Shown here: positions 9,605 through 19,476 of the stretch, piece after piece
Position numbering within the stretch: the stretch's first letter is position 1
Layout: each line of letters begins with the position of its first letter
Assembly: GCF_963678635.1 (NCBI RefSeq)
Contig: NC_087066.1
Location: 64,362,282-64,426,281, forward strand
From: Symsagittifera roscoffensis
Taxonomy: Eukaryota > Xenacoelomorpha > Acoela > Convolutidae
Length of the DNA: 64,000 nt
Direction: 5' to 3'
Program-made: the position numbers and the translations under genes
The notes under the pieces: model-generated
The model's database searches: none
Told to the model about the DNA's origin: nothing
Seen by the model: the letters and a program-made list of their open reading frames with translations, nothing else

Positions 9605-10204
9605 ATGGCAGCTGCTATGTGTCAAGCTCTTCCCAGCTTTTATTCAGATTATAATAGTAAATCATTGTTTATTTCTGTTTCCAACGATTTTTACGAAAAA
9701 TACATAGTAACCCAAGATTATTGCGTCTCTACTCACGATTCTTTCTGTTCCTTGGGAAATTGCAAATTTCATATAATTTTAATTGGAACTTCCCTTAGCC
9801 AAATTCTTCAGAGATTAGACAAATATCAATACATATATCAAGAAATTGATTGTCTTTACACTTTGTACAAGCACAGATTCTTTTCGAGTATTGTCACATC
9901 AAGTGGGGAAGTCTTCAACCAGCTTAGTTGTGGAGTGCAGCCTAATTTACGATGGAAAGGAGCAGAAAAAACACCAAGCGTATCAAGGAAACGACTTGTT
10001 CGCAAAAAGTTCAAAAAACATTATCTAAGTTCTAATCAAAAATTTGCATCTACGCAAACTCTTGGTTCAGCATTTTTAGACAGAATTCGTAAAGTACAAA
10101 ACTCAAAATATGAACATGATTTGTTAAAAATAATTGACTGTTTTATTGATGGTTATGGATTTGTAAATAGTGATCATGTCAATTTTTCAATAAAAAACTT
10201 CTGA
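9605..10204 (+). CDS. Conserved Polinton protein of unknown function (KRPSV..RKRF family)
   Basis: 199 aa, the first ATG after a TATA box. It is homologous to the genes just upstream of PolB in Polinton-2 (57022-57516, 53765-54259, 63755-64000). Shared features in order are C-x-FH followed by a hydrophobic strand; KTPSVSRKRLVRKKFK, matching KRPSVEKKRLLRKRFK; and a C-terminal segment with an F-x-x-(R/K)I-(x)3-NS-(x)4-DLLKI/DFYNLV pattern. The highly basic centre suggests nucleic-acid binding or nuclear localisation. No known domain is recognised. In Polinton-2 it is the gene immediately 5' of PolB on the same strand, so a replication-linked role (perhaps terminal protein) is possible but unproven. 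Confidence 0.75.
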   Translation: MAAAMCQALPSFYSDYNSKSLFISVSNDFYEKYIVTQDYCVSTHDSFCSLGNCKFHIILIGTSLSQILQRLDKYQYIYQEIDCLYTLYKHRFFSSIVTSSGEVFNQLSCGVQPNLRWKGAEKTPSVSRKRLVRKKFKKHYLSSNQKFASTQTLGSAFLDRIRKVQNSKYEHDLLKIIDCFIDGYGFVNSDHVNFSIKNF

Positions 10205-10334
10205 TATTCCATCTATTTTCTCTCATATGTTTACAAAGTTACCATTAATTACCGAAACAAAAATCACCGTTGTCAAAAACATTTGCAAAAAAATTTTCAA
10301 TCATGTAAGAAAGATGTAATATTTCTTTTGATTT

Positions 10335-10590
10335 TCAAAAAGTTGCAAAAAATCATTTCAATTTTTTTAATAAGTTGTAAAAAGTGTTTCAATTTTTTTT
10401 TGACATAATGCGAAAAATGTTTCAACTTTTTTGAGAAGATGCGAAAAGTGTTTTACTTTTTTTAACCAGATGTGAAAAGTGTTTCACTTTTTCACTACAA
10501 ATGCGAAAAGTGTTTTACTTTTTTCGACAAAATGCGAAAAGTGTTTCAATTTTTTCTACAAAAAGCTAAAAGTGTGTACAAGATGCAATA
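10335..10590. repeat. Imperfect tandem/palindromic GAAAAGTGTTTCACTTTTT repeats
   Basis: About eight copies of a 31-36-bp unit built on ATGCGAAAAGTGTTTCAACTTTTTT. Each unit contains an imperfect palindrome (GAAAAGTG ... CACTTTTTC). A short frame through this array (10472 onward) is a repeat artefact. Related TGCAAAAATT-type repeats occupy 12090-12720 in the duplicated copy. Confidence 0.6.
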
Positions 10591-10826
10591 TCGATTAGGT
10601 AACTTTTTACTTGCGTACAGTTTTTCTAGTGTTTTTCCGAATTTTTGTGCAAAAATTAATCAAACTTTTTAACATTTGTGCGAGTTCGGAGCGCTTAACT
10701 AAGTTCTAATTGTTTTTCAATGGTTTACCTTGAACCTCTCATCTATTCTCATAATTAAAATGAAATTGAAGAAATTAATTACAGAAAACGAAGTCAAAAC
10801 CAAACAACCTTTATTTACAAAAACAT

Positions 10827-11309
10827 TTAATCAAAGTACTGTCGAGCAGCAGAAGAGTTCTGGAGGTTCTCTATAGAACGCAGAGCTGGACGAGGTTGTA
10901 GTGGTTGTTGTGGAACTGGAGGTGTCATTGTTTCTGAGAAACCCTCATCTTCATCTATTGTGATGGGGTTTTCGACTGATCCTTCCTCCTCCCAAGGAAA
11001 GAGGAAGTCGTCGACTGGTTGAGCCACAAATCTTGAGTCCGGAATCTCGGGATAGTTCATTCCCACATGATCCGAAACTTCCCCCATCATTTGCATTGTT
11101 CCAAGTTGGTTTTCTGTGATGGGAACTTGCATCATATGATGCTCGCTGAAATCCCTTCGCATCACTTCCACCATGTGCCAGACTTGGATTGGGATGTCCA
11201 TTTGTGCTAGAAAAACTCCAGAGACTGTTTCTCGCACTTGAATTTGTACTAGATCAGGCGAAAATTCTACAGAGTACATAAGGTTGCTGTTTTGCACTGA
11301 GAAGATCAT
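10827..11309 (-). CDS. Acidic Polinton protein, copy 1 (PC4-like N-terminus, SIM-like motif)
   Basis: About 160 aa from MIFSVQN; an upstream in-frame ATG at 11345 lies in what looks like a 5'UTR intron and is not shared with copy 2. The N-terminal 50 residues read LVQIQVRETVSGVFLAQM then IPIQVWHMVEVM, a strand-strand-helix pattern. This is close to QQVTGMFLHQIFLF in the Polinton-2 PC4-like protein. The middle has MNYPEIPDSR and DDFLFPWEEE. Then PITIDEDEGF fits a SUMO-interacting motif (I-x-I plus acids). The C-terminus RPALRSIENLQN is conserved with the second copy at 12835-13335. Function unknown. CCAAT boxes lie upstream. Confidence 0.7.
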   Translation of the reverse strand: MIFSVQNSNLMYSVEFSPDLVQIQVRETVSGVFLAQMDIPIQVWHMVEVMRRDFSEHHMMQVPITENQLGTMQMMGEVSDHVGMNYPEIPDSRFVAQPVDDFLFPWEEEGSVENPITIDEDEGFSETMTPPVPQQPLQPRPALRSIENLQNSSAARQYFD

Positions 11310-11371
11310 TTTGAGCAATAAGATGACTAAAAGAGCAAAAAACAAAAAAGAACTGAGAGGAGGGGGAACCT

Positions 11372-11750
11372 TACCAAAAATAAGTTGAAATTAGGATGTT
11401 TAGAGCTGAGAGAGGAGGTAGTTGACGGTAGTTAAGTTGAAAATAAAATGATTTTTAGTTAAGAGAGAGGGGTACCTTCAACTGGAATGTGTGGGTTTAA
11501 CGAATCAGAATGGATTTTCCTTATTTGGATTGTAGCTGTGACCAATCACGTTTCAGTTTCCTTTAATGGATTTCTTATAGAAAACTCGGGTCCAATCGGA
11601 AACAAAGCTCCATTTTGATTATTGTCGTTTCCAATCACAAAAATGTTCATTTTTATTCAAGTTGTCGTATCCAATCAGAGGAACCTTTCAAGGACTTAAG
11701 TCTTCCAAATAAGTAAAAATATACACAAAAGCAATCGCAAAAACAAATGA
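11372..11750 (-). promoter_or_regulatory. CCAAT-rich promoter of the acidic gene, copy 1
   Basis: CCAAT occurs at 11542, 11592, 11631 and 11671, upstream of the leftward acidic gene. GGTAAGG followed by CTTTTAG on the minus strand (about 11372 to 11326) looks like a short 5'UTR intron. The same region is duplicated at 13380-13760. Confidence 0.5.
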
Positions 11751-11852
11751 CCAAAAGTTGTTTGCTGTAAAAATAAGAAATATTGCCGATATAAGTAACA
11801 AAAGAAGAAAAATTAATCAAAGTAGCATCTCTGCAATTTTTTCATTTCTGAT

Positions 11853-12017
11853 CAGGAACTTGCGTCCACTCAGACTCTTGAATCTACTTTTTTGGAAAGG
11901 ATTCGAAAAGTTCAAAACTCAAAGTATGTGACTGATTTGTTGAAAATTGTTGATTAATTTATTGATGGTTTTGGTACCGTAAATAGTGAGCGTATCAATT
12001 TTTCTATTAATAATTGA
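11853..12017 (+). pseudogene. 3' fragment of the 9605-10204 gene
   Basis: It translates like the last 55 residues of 9605-10204 (ASTQTL, then IRKVQNSKY, then DLLKI), with a TAA at the position of the DCFIDG segment. It is the left edge of the duplicated segment and has no start of its own. Confidence 0.8.
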
Positions 12018-12353
12018 ATTTTTGTTAATAAAAATCTTGTCAAAATTGTTTATATTTAAATCAAGAGTTTTTTCGCAAGATACTAATTTTGGTTTGATTT
12101 TTTCAACACGTTTGCAAAAATTTAATTAAACTTTTTTACAAGATGCAAAAACTGTTTTGGTTTTATCAACAAGTGTGCAAAAATTTTCAACAAATTTTTG
12201 TGTTAGATGCAAGTTTTTTCGTGATTTTTTTGAAAACAAATGCAAAAATCAAACTTATTTTTTCTTATTCATTTGCAAAAATTGCAAAAATTTTTTGTAA
12301 AAAACTTGTTAAATTAATGCTAAAAAATATTCATAATTGCTGACTTTGAGTAC

Positions 12354-12376
12354 TATTCCCTATCTTAATACATTGT
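12354..12376 (-). repeat. Internal copy of a TIR segment
   Basis: Twenty-three bases from TATTCCC to ACATTGT are identical to 19863-19885 in the right TIR, in the same orientation. The flanks do not match. Confidence 0.6.
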
Positions 12377-12834
12377 TTTTCCAATATTTTTGATTAATAT
12401 ACATGCAAAAAAGAGATTTTTTTATGATCAAAATTAAAACAAAGATTTTCATTTTCTTTAATCATTAAACGTGTAAGAAAATCCTCTTTCAGTTTTCTTT
12501 AAAATTTAATGAAATTTTTCTTAATTTGCGAGATTTTCTTTGATTTTTTTTAACAAGTGTGCAAAAAAATTATGAAAAGTTTTGCATGGTGCAAAAATTA
12601 ATGTAAAGTTTTTAACATCCTTGCAAAAATTGGTTTAATTTTTTTTGCCATCTTTCTAACAAAATTCTATAAAAGTATTTACCAGATGCATAATTAGTTT
12701 AATTTTTAACAAATTTTTACCATTGAAATTTCTTAATAAACTTTTCTATGATCTCTTTGTTCCTATCTCTTGAAAAAAAATTTACTAGATACAAAGAAAT
12801 TAAATTACAAAGCACAAGACAGTAACCAATTTAT

Positions 12835-13335
12835 TTACAAATCAAAGAGCTGTCGAGCAGCTGAGTTCTCAAAATTTTGCAAGTTCTCAATGGAGCGCAA
12901 AGCTGGTCTTGCCTCCATCACTGGTGGCTGTCTTGGTGGTTCGCTGGCTGGAGTTCTTGGCTCAGAGAACCCCTCATCCTCTACGATGGTAATTGGGTTG
13001 TCCACAGATCCCTCTTCCCAAGGAAAGAGGAAATCGTCGAATGGTTGAGCATCATATCTAGAGTCAGGAATTTCGGGGTAGTTCATTCCCACATGCTCGG
13101 CCACTTCCTCCATCATTTGCATTTCTCCAAGTTGATTCTCTGTAGGAGGTACTTGCGTTATATGATGTTCGTTGAAATCCCTTCGCATCACTTCCACCAT
13201 ATGCCAGACTTGGATTGGGATGTCCATTCGTGCCAGAAAAACTCCACAAACTGTTTCTCGCACTTGGATTTGTACTAAATCAGCCGAAAATTCCACCGAG
13301 AACATAAGGTTGTTGTTTTGTACTGAGAAGATCAT
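12835..13335 (-). CDS. Acidic Polinton protein, copy 2
   Basis: About 166 aa from MIFSVQN. It is the second member of the duplicated pair, with all landmarks of copy 1: QIQVRETV, VWHMVEVMRRDF, MNYPEIPDSR, DDFLFPWEE, PITIVEDEGF and RPALRSIENLQN. Differences concentrate in the proline-rich linker. Both copies are open and similarly constrained, so both may be functional. The best conserved blocks are the PC4-like N-terminus and the acidic SIM-like block. Function unknown. Confidence 0.7.
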   Translation of the reverse strand: MIFSVQNNNLMFSVEFSADLVQIQVRETVCGVFLARMDIPIQVWHMVEVMRRDFNEHHITQVPPTENQLGEMQMMEEVAEHVGMNYPEIPDSRYDAQPFDDFLFPWEEGSVDNPITIVEDEGFSEPRTPASEPPRQPPVMEARPALRSIENLQNFENSAARQLFDL

Positions 13336-13419
13336 TTTGAGCAATAAGTTGAGTAAATGATTAAAAGCAAGATTTACAGTTGAGAGGGAGAAATTTGCCG
13401 GTAGTTATGTTGAAATTAT

Positions 13420-13760
13420 TGTATTTAGAGCTGAGAGAGGAGGTAGTTGACGGTAGTTAAGTTGAAAATAAAATGATTTTTAGTTAAGAGAGAGGGGGTA
13501 CCTTCAACTGGAATGTGTGGGTTTAACCAATGAGAATGAATTTTCCTTATTTGGATTGTAGTCGTGTCCAATTAGATTTTAGTTTCCTTTTATGGAATTC
13601 TTATAGAAAACTCGTGTCCAATTGGAAACAAAGCTCCATTTTACATATTGTCGTTTCCAATCACAAAAATGTTCATTTTTGTTCAAGTTGTTGTATCCAA
13701 TCAGAGGAACCTTTCAAGGATTTAAGTCTTCCAAATAAGTAAAAATATACACAAAAGCAA
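13420..13760 (-). promoter_or_regulatory. CCAAT-rich promoter of the acidic gene, copy 2
   Basis: CCAAT occurs at 13527, 13568, 13618, 13657 and 13697. It is nearly identical to the region upstream of copy 1. The first box is intact here (AACCAATGAG) but mutated in copy 1 (AACGAATCAG). Confidence 0.5.
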
Positions 13761-13871
13761 TCGCAAAAACAAATGACCAAAAGTTGTTTGCTGTAAAAAT
13801 AAGAAATATTGCCGATATAAGTAACAAAAGAAGAAAAATTAATAAAAGTAGCATCTTTGCTAGTCTTCTCA

Positions 13872-14459
13872 TCAAGTTAACTGAATTTTTTGTATATAAT
13901 CGATGACAAATTGCTGATTTTTCAGCAGATATTCAAGTTCTTTAATTTTGATGTAGATTTGAGATGATAACTCAAAGTTGATGAATTTTTCAAAGCAAAT
14001 CTCTGGAAATCTGATACCAAACCTGATCATGCAAGATTTTGAACTTTGAAAGTCCTTAAAAAAATGGAGGAATAAAGCACTTTGCTGGGGAGTTTTAACA
14101 AATTTGGGAGTTGGATATGGAATAAAAAGAGTCTTTGAAATATTATCGTACGATTTTTTTATCAATTTCAAATTTTCTAAAATAAATAAAATTTCTTTTC
14201 TAGTCAAGTGTAACTCAGCTGTAAGTTTATAGCTTTGATACGCAATATGTGAATCAAAAGTAAACTCTTTGATTGAGTAAGTTTCTCTAAAGAGACCTTT
14301 ACTTAGCCGGAGAACTCTATTTTGGACAACATAAACGTCCAAAAAATTGTGAAAAAAGTAAGAATCTACATCTATTTCATCAATAAGGAAATCACACGGA
14401 ATATTTTCTTTTTTCTTGTAGAGTAATTCGAGGAAGTTCAAATGCTTTTTGATTGACAT
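13872..14459 (-). CDS. Polinton small protein, divergent from PolB
   Basis: 195 aa, leftward from ATG 14459, sharing the CRE-array promoter with PolB. No recognised domain by sequence. It has two halves, each ending in alternating hydrophobic strands followed by a helix: (SYKLTAELHLTRKEILFILENL) in the first and (CFEKFINFELSSQIYIKIKELEYLL) in the second. The size and two-part layout resemble the PC4-like gene at 8861-9412, so a distant paralogue is possible but weakly supported. Lys/Ile/Phe-rich composition matches the AT-rich element. Alternative: an unrelated orphan. Confidence 0.6.
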   Translation of the reverse strand: MSIKKHLNFLELLYKKKENIPCDFLIDEIDVDSYFFHNFLDVYVVQNRVLRLSKGLFRETYSIKEFTFDSHIAYQSYKLTAELHLTRKEILFILENLKLIKKSYDNISKTLFIPYPTPKFVKTPQQSALFLHFFKDFQSSKSCMIRFGIRFPEICFEKFINFELSSQIYIKIKELEYLLKNQQFVIDYIQKIQLT

Positions 14460-14502
14460 TCTTCAAAAATGAATATTTTAGATCCAAAGTTATGACTAGA
14501 AA

Positions 14503-14800
14503 CTGCTTAGTTCTGATTGGTTGAAAATTTTTCTGGAAAATTCTAGAACTTTCAAAGGAATGACGTCATTACCATAATAGGAAAATTGTGTGGGTGTTGA
14601 CGTCATTTCTATTTCTAGAATAACGTCATTATCATAAAAGGACCATTGCGTGGGTGGTGACGTCACTTCTAAATATAGAATGACGTCATTACCATAAAAG
14701 GAAAATTGCGTAGGCGGTAACGTCACTTCTATTCAAAGAATGACGTCATTACCATAAAAGGATAATTGCGTAGACGTCACTGTTAGTATAAATACACTTA
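14503..14800. promoter_or_regulatory. PolB promoter: four 60-bp repeats with cAMP-response elements, TATA
   Basis: A 60-bp unit is repeated about four times. Perfect TGACGTCA (CRE/ATF) occurs at 14561, 14598, 14658, 14681 and 14741; TAACGTCA at 14621 and 14718; AGACGTCA at 14772. TATAAAT lies at 14787, and CCAAT boxes at 14516 (reverse) and 14832. It sits between divergent 13872-14459 and PolB. Confidence 0.75.
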
Positions 14801-14892
14801 TTTTATTGGGTTAAATCATTCATTTTGTTTGCCAATCAGAAACAGTCAATTGAATTTTACTTCAAATTTTACATTTCGTTACTTCACGAAAA

Positions 14893-14966
14893 GTAAGTAT
14901 TTTCATTCAATTGGTACTTTAAGTTTTTAAATTTGGAACATTTCAAAAGTCCCAATTTTTTTTTAG
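14893..14966 (+). other. Probable 5'UTR intron of PolB
   Basis: A perfect donor GTAAGT at 14893 and a polypyrimidine tract ending TTTTAG at 14966 bound a 74-nt intron ending three bases before the PolB ATG. This implies nuclear transcription and splicing. Confidence 0.6.
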
Positions 14967-14969
14967 ACA

Positions 14970-17900
14970 ATGCCTGCACTTAACCGAAATGAGAAAGTCA
15001 AATGTGAGGACTGCGGAAACATGTTTACTCGAATAAACGCTGCCAGACATCAAAAAAGATGTGAAAAGCAGGAGGAATATAAGTGTTCCAAATGTCATTT
15101 TTATACAAAGAACAAGGACGATATGAACTATCATGTTGCTAAGAAACATGCTCCACCAAGTTCCAAGCAATCAACGGTGTGTTCTTCTTGTGAGCAAGAG
15201 TTTCCGAGTTACTACTCTCTCCAGCAACATCGGGGAAAGGAACATGGAGTGAAACAACGGAAGCCAAGTGATACGGTAGCCGACTTGAACAAAATTGTGG
15301 AGGATGAGGGGGAAGATGGTGAAAAATTGAAGGAGGAACTTGGTGCATGTCAACATTTTCTAGTGGATACGGAGATGGAAAATGGGAGAAATAAGGTATT
15401 TAACTTCCAAATGTCCCAGTTAGATACTAAAATAATTAACGAGAAACTTGAAGAAGTCTTCAACAAGCTCGATTCTGCAGCCAAAATCAACATTGCTCTG
15501 GGTTTTGTTCTTCGAAATATTGAGACTGGTGAATATCGATATTTCTACGCCCATGAAAACAATACTCTGTTTGAAAAATCCCACTTACTTTGTACGAAAG
15601 CGGATTTGATAACAATCCAAGGAAAAGTAGAAAAATTTGATATTGTGGAGCAATGTACCCAAGAACGCCAGAACACAAAGTGGCGATTCAAGTTGATTAC
15701 TAACGTAACAATTTTTGCTGCTTTGCTAAAAAACATCCCAATGGGATGTCCAGATTCTGTCTTACCCGAACCTCTACTGAAAAACCATTCTGTTAACTGT
15801 CTTTTATCTAACAAGGACAAGGAACCTTACAAAGATCATTTGTGTCTATTCCGCGCATTGGCTATTTACATGAACGGACACAATGATCTCGACACTCACA
15901 CCTCCAGATATTCTACAGAATTCATAACAAAATCTGGTTGTGATCCTAAGAATTTTCGTGGAGTTTCCGTTGAAGACTTACCTGTTGTCGAGGAAATAAT
16001 TGGACGCAACATCTTTATTTACGATTTTGATATTCAAGAGGGAGAATATGTGGGAGAACTAGCACGAAGAAGTATTGGTAGATTTGATAAAACAGTCAAA
16101 TTACTGAGATTCAACAATCATATCATTCATGCAAATGATATAGATAGCTTCTTTAAGTGTTTCCGGTGCCCTAGTTGTGATAGTTTCTTCAAAAGATCCG
16201 AGTTTCTCAACAAACATCTTCTGAGATGTAAGGATCGTGTGAAACATATTTACCCAAAGAACGTATATGAGCTTCGCGAAACCCTGTTTGAGAAGCTAGA
16301 AGGATTCAATCTTCCAGTTTCCGATGATAAAAAACTCTTCAAAAACCTAGCAATTTTCGATTTTGAGTCGATTTGTGTTCCTACAGAAGAGCTAAAAGAA
16401 ACACAAACTACTACCTGGATTGGAAAACATGTCCCCATTTCAGTCTCTATATCATCAAATCTGATTGATGAACCCATCTTTTTGTACAACAAGGATCCAC
16501 AGAACTTGATTATTGATTTTGTAAGCAAACTCGAGCTGTTGGCTGAGAAAAGTAAGCTGGAGATGAGAACAAATTTCCAAGATATTGAAGTTGCTGTCAA
16601 TGAAAGAATGAAGAAGATCTTTGATCAGCTAAACGAACGTGGTAAAAATTATTCAAGTAACAAATTCGAGTACGAAGACGACTGCATTGAAGATTCGGAA
16701 GAAGCAGATATGTCAACACAATTTTTGCGAATTCAGAAAAATCAACTCATCGATTTGAAACAACATCTGGAGAGATATATAAATACTTTACCTGTTTTTG
16801 GATTTAACAGCGGTAGATATGATTTAAATTTGATCAAGTCCTACCTAATCCCCTATTTGATTCGCGATAAAGAACAAGAAACATCCGTCATCAAAAAAGC
16901 AAATGATTTTATATCTTTCAAGTTTGGAGATGTACAATTTCTTGACATTATGAAATTTCTGGGTGGAGCAACAACTCTGGACTCATTTCTCAAAGCTTAT
17001 AAAGCTAGTGAAACAAAAGGATTCTTTCCTTATGAGTGGTTTGACAACCCTGACAAACTTGATTTTCCAGGACTGCCCCCATATGAAGCATTTTTCAGTA
17101 AACTTAGAAACAACAATCCTCTAGACAAAGACTTTACTGATTATGAAAAACTGAGGAAGAGTGGACTTGATGAACAGCAAGCACTGAAAAAGCTTCAAAT
17201 CAAGACTGTACCCCCATCTGGTCTAGATAATTACAGTTACTTACAACAAACTTGGCAGAAAAACGGAATGACTGTTTTCAAAGAATTTTTGCAGTGGTAC
17301 AACAACAAAGATGTAGTTCCAACCCTGGAAGCAATGCAAAAAATGATTCAGTTTTATCATAACAAAGGGATAGAGATGTTGAAACTTGGATGTACACTTC
17401 CAAATCTAGCAAACATATGTCTAAACAAATCTACAAATTACAAGTTTTATCCATTTTGCGAAAGTGATAAAGATTTGTGTGAAAAAATACGAGAAGACAT
17501 GACCGGTGGGCCTTCGATTGTGTTTACTCGAAAAGCTGTTGTAGACGAAACCTTTATCAGAGATTCATCAAATATTTGTAAGTCAATCGTTGGAATTGAT
17601 GCGAGCCAGCTTTACCCCTATGCAATGTGTCAAGATATGCCAACAGGACTGTATACGAGATGGGAGTTTGACACTGATATGCAGAAATTCAAGGCTAGAC
17701 ATAATCGAACTCGCAACTTTGAGAATATGGTCATGTCTTTCTATCAACAATCAAGACCAGAATGTAAAATTGAGAGCTTTTTTACATCTGGAAAACAGAA
17801 GAAAATTGACTGTATTAATGTGGACGGTTATTGTGATCACTGTAAAACAGTATTCGAGGCAATGGGTTGCTACTATCACTTTTGTTCTTGTCAAGAAACT

Positions 17901-19326
17901 CGTCCCTCCTTAACAGAACAGGATATTGAGCGAGGAAACAAGAAGAGAGAAATGGATGATATGCGACGAGAATACATTAAAGAGAAAGGATACAAAGTGG
18001 AAGAAATGTGGGAGTGTGACTGGTGGGAAAGTTTCAAAACCGATGAAAAGATCAAAAATCACGTCAGAACCCACTTTCCCTATAAAAGACCTCTTTCTAC
18101 AGACTCACTTCTAGCAAAAATAAAAGATGGATCCCTTTTTGGCTACGTTCAGTGCGACTTAGTTGTTCCAGATGAACTGAAATCGAAATTTGCGAATTTT
18201 CCTCCAATTTTCAAAAACACTGAGGTTGGAAGAAACGATATTGGTGACTATATGAAGAATTATGCTATTGAAAATGAAATGTTGAAACATCCACAGAGAA
18301 TGCTTATATCTAGCTTCAAGCTAGAAAATGGAACAGTTATAACTCCTCTCTTCAACTTTTATTTGGAATTTGGTTTGCAATGCACCAAAATTTATCGTTT
18401 TGTTGAATATTCTCCTCGGAAATGCTTTAATAATTTCGTTCAGTCAGTGGTTGATGCAAGAAGAGAAGGAGCTGAAAACCCTCTATCAGGAGTTGTAGCA
18501 GAAACAATGAAGCTCTTGGGCAATTCCTCCTATGGATATCAGATCATGGACAGATTAATGGCATACAATCACGAAGTATCTGAACGATGAAAAAACTCAC
18601 AAGGCAATCAATGAACCACTGTTTAAGAGACTTAACACAGTTGAGAAGGACTTATATGAGGTGGAGTTATTGAAGTCAACCATTGAGCACAGAGAACCCA
18701 TCATCATTGGTTTTTTCATACTTCAGTATGCAAAGCTGAGAATGTTGGAACTCTACTACAACTTCTTTGACAAGTTCTGTGATGTAAATAAATTTGAAGA
18801 GTTGGAGATGGACACAGACTCACTTTACTTGGCACTTGCAGAAGAAAATTTGTACGATTGCATCCAACCAGATAAGAGAGCTGCTTGGGAAAAAATGAGG
18901 GAGAGTGATTGCAGAGATTCCTTCAAGGCGGATGCAAAATCCAATTTCTTTCCTCGAACCTGTTGTAGTATCCATAAAAAACATGATAAGCGGGAGCCGG
19001 GATTTTTCAAAGAAGAATTTAGGTGCACAGAAATGCTCTGTTTATGTAGTAAGACATATTGCTGCTATGACAACAAGTTAGACAAATTCAAATTTAGCAG
19101 CAAAGGATTGAATAAGCGGGTTCTAGAAGACTCTGGAGATGGACCTTTAGCAAAGTATAGGAGAGTGCTTGATGAAGTAATTAATCTTACATCTACTAAC
19201 AGAGGATTCAGAACTATAAATCATGTGGTGGCCACATATGAACAGACAAAGAAAGGACTAAGCTATTTTTATCCAAAAAGACAAGTACAAGATGATGGAA
19301 TTCATACAAAACCACTGAACTTATAA
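14970..19326 (+). pseudogene. PolB: Protein-primed family B DNA polymerase of Polinton-1, one frameshift
   Basis: The replicative polymerase of the element. The first frame (1206 codons, 14970-18590) has zinc fingers at residues 12-31, 39-60 and 71-92. An OTU-like segment follows with C292 in DHLCLFRA and H384, then a CPSC finger from C400. The 3'-5' exonuclease has FDFE (D464, E466), N613/D618 and LDIMKF (D659). Motif A is GIDASQLYP (D877), then a Cys/His insert VDGYC ... GCYYHFC, then motif B K1181-LLGNSSYG. The frame is lost between 18555 and 18564 (one extra base) and meets TGA at 18588. The +1 frame continues to 19326 with motif C MDTDSLYL (18808-18831) and the GFFKEEF C-terminal region. 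So motif C is cut off unless the ribosome shifts. The start follows a spliced leader and TATA. Confidence 0.9.
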
Positions 19327-19476
19327 GAACTGATCTGGTTAAGTAAACTTGTTCATGATGTTGTATTATATTGGCTTTATGATGTTAAAATGTAAAATGT
19401 TGCGGTAAACTTGTTATACAATGCAGTGATTTAAATACTTTCTTTGTAATTTAAACTTTTTTCTCGGAAACTTGCC

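Larger units (their letters stand above)
10031..13860. repeat. Tandem segmental duplication inside Polinton-1
   Basis: Unit 1 (10031-11846) and unit 2 (11847-13860) share the same order. Each has the 3' end of the 9605-10204 gene, an A/T-rich repeat block, the acidic gene, its promoter, and an almost identical AAAAATATACACAAAAGCAA-containing tail. The promoter and tail are the best conserved parts and the AT repeat blocks the least. Confidence 0.85.

Noticed and set aside
10472-10672. 66-codon frame rich in KCEK/KSV
   Set aside because: It arises from the GAAAAGTG tandem repeats.
14496-14726. 76-codon minus frame upstream of PolB
   Set aside because: It is a translation of the 60-bp CRE repeats (60 is divisible by 3), not a gene.
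18576-18604. PolB frameshift as a tiny GT-AG intron
   Set aside because: Removing GTATCTG...CACAAG restores frame but is about 28 nt, too short to splice, and the sequence inside matches conserved PolB coding sequence in the +1 frame.
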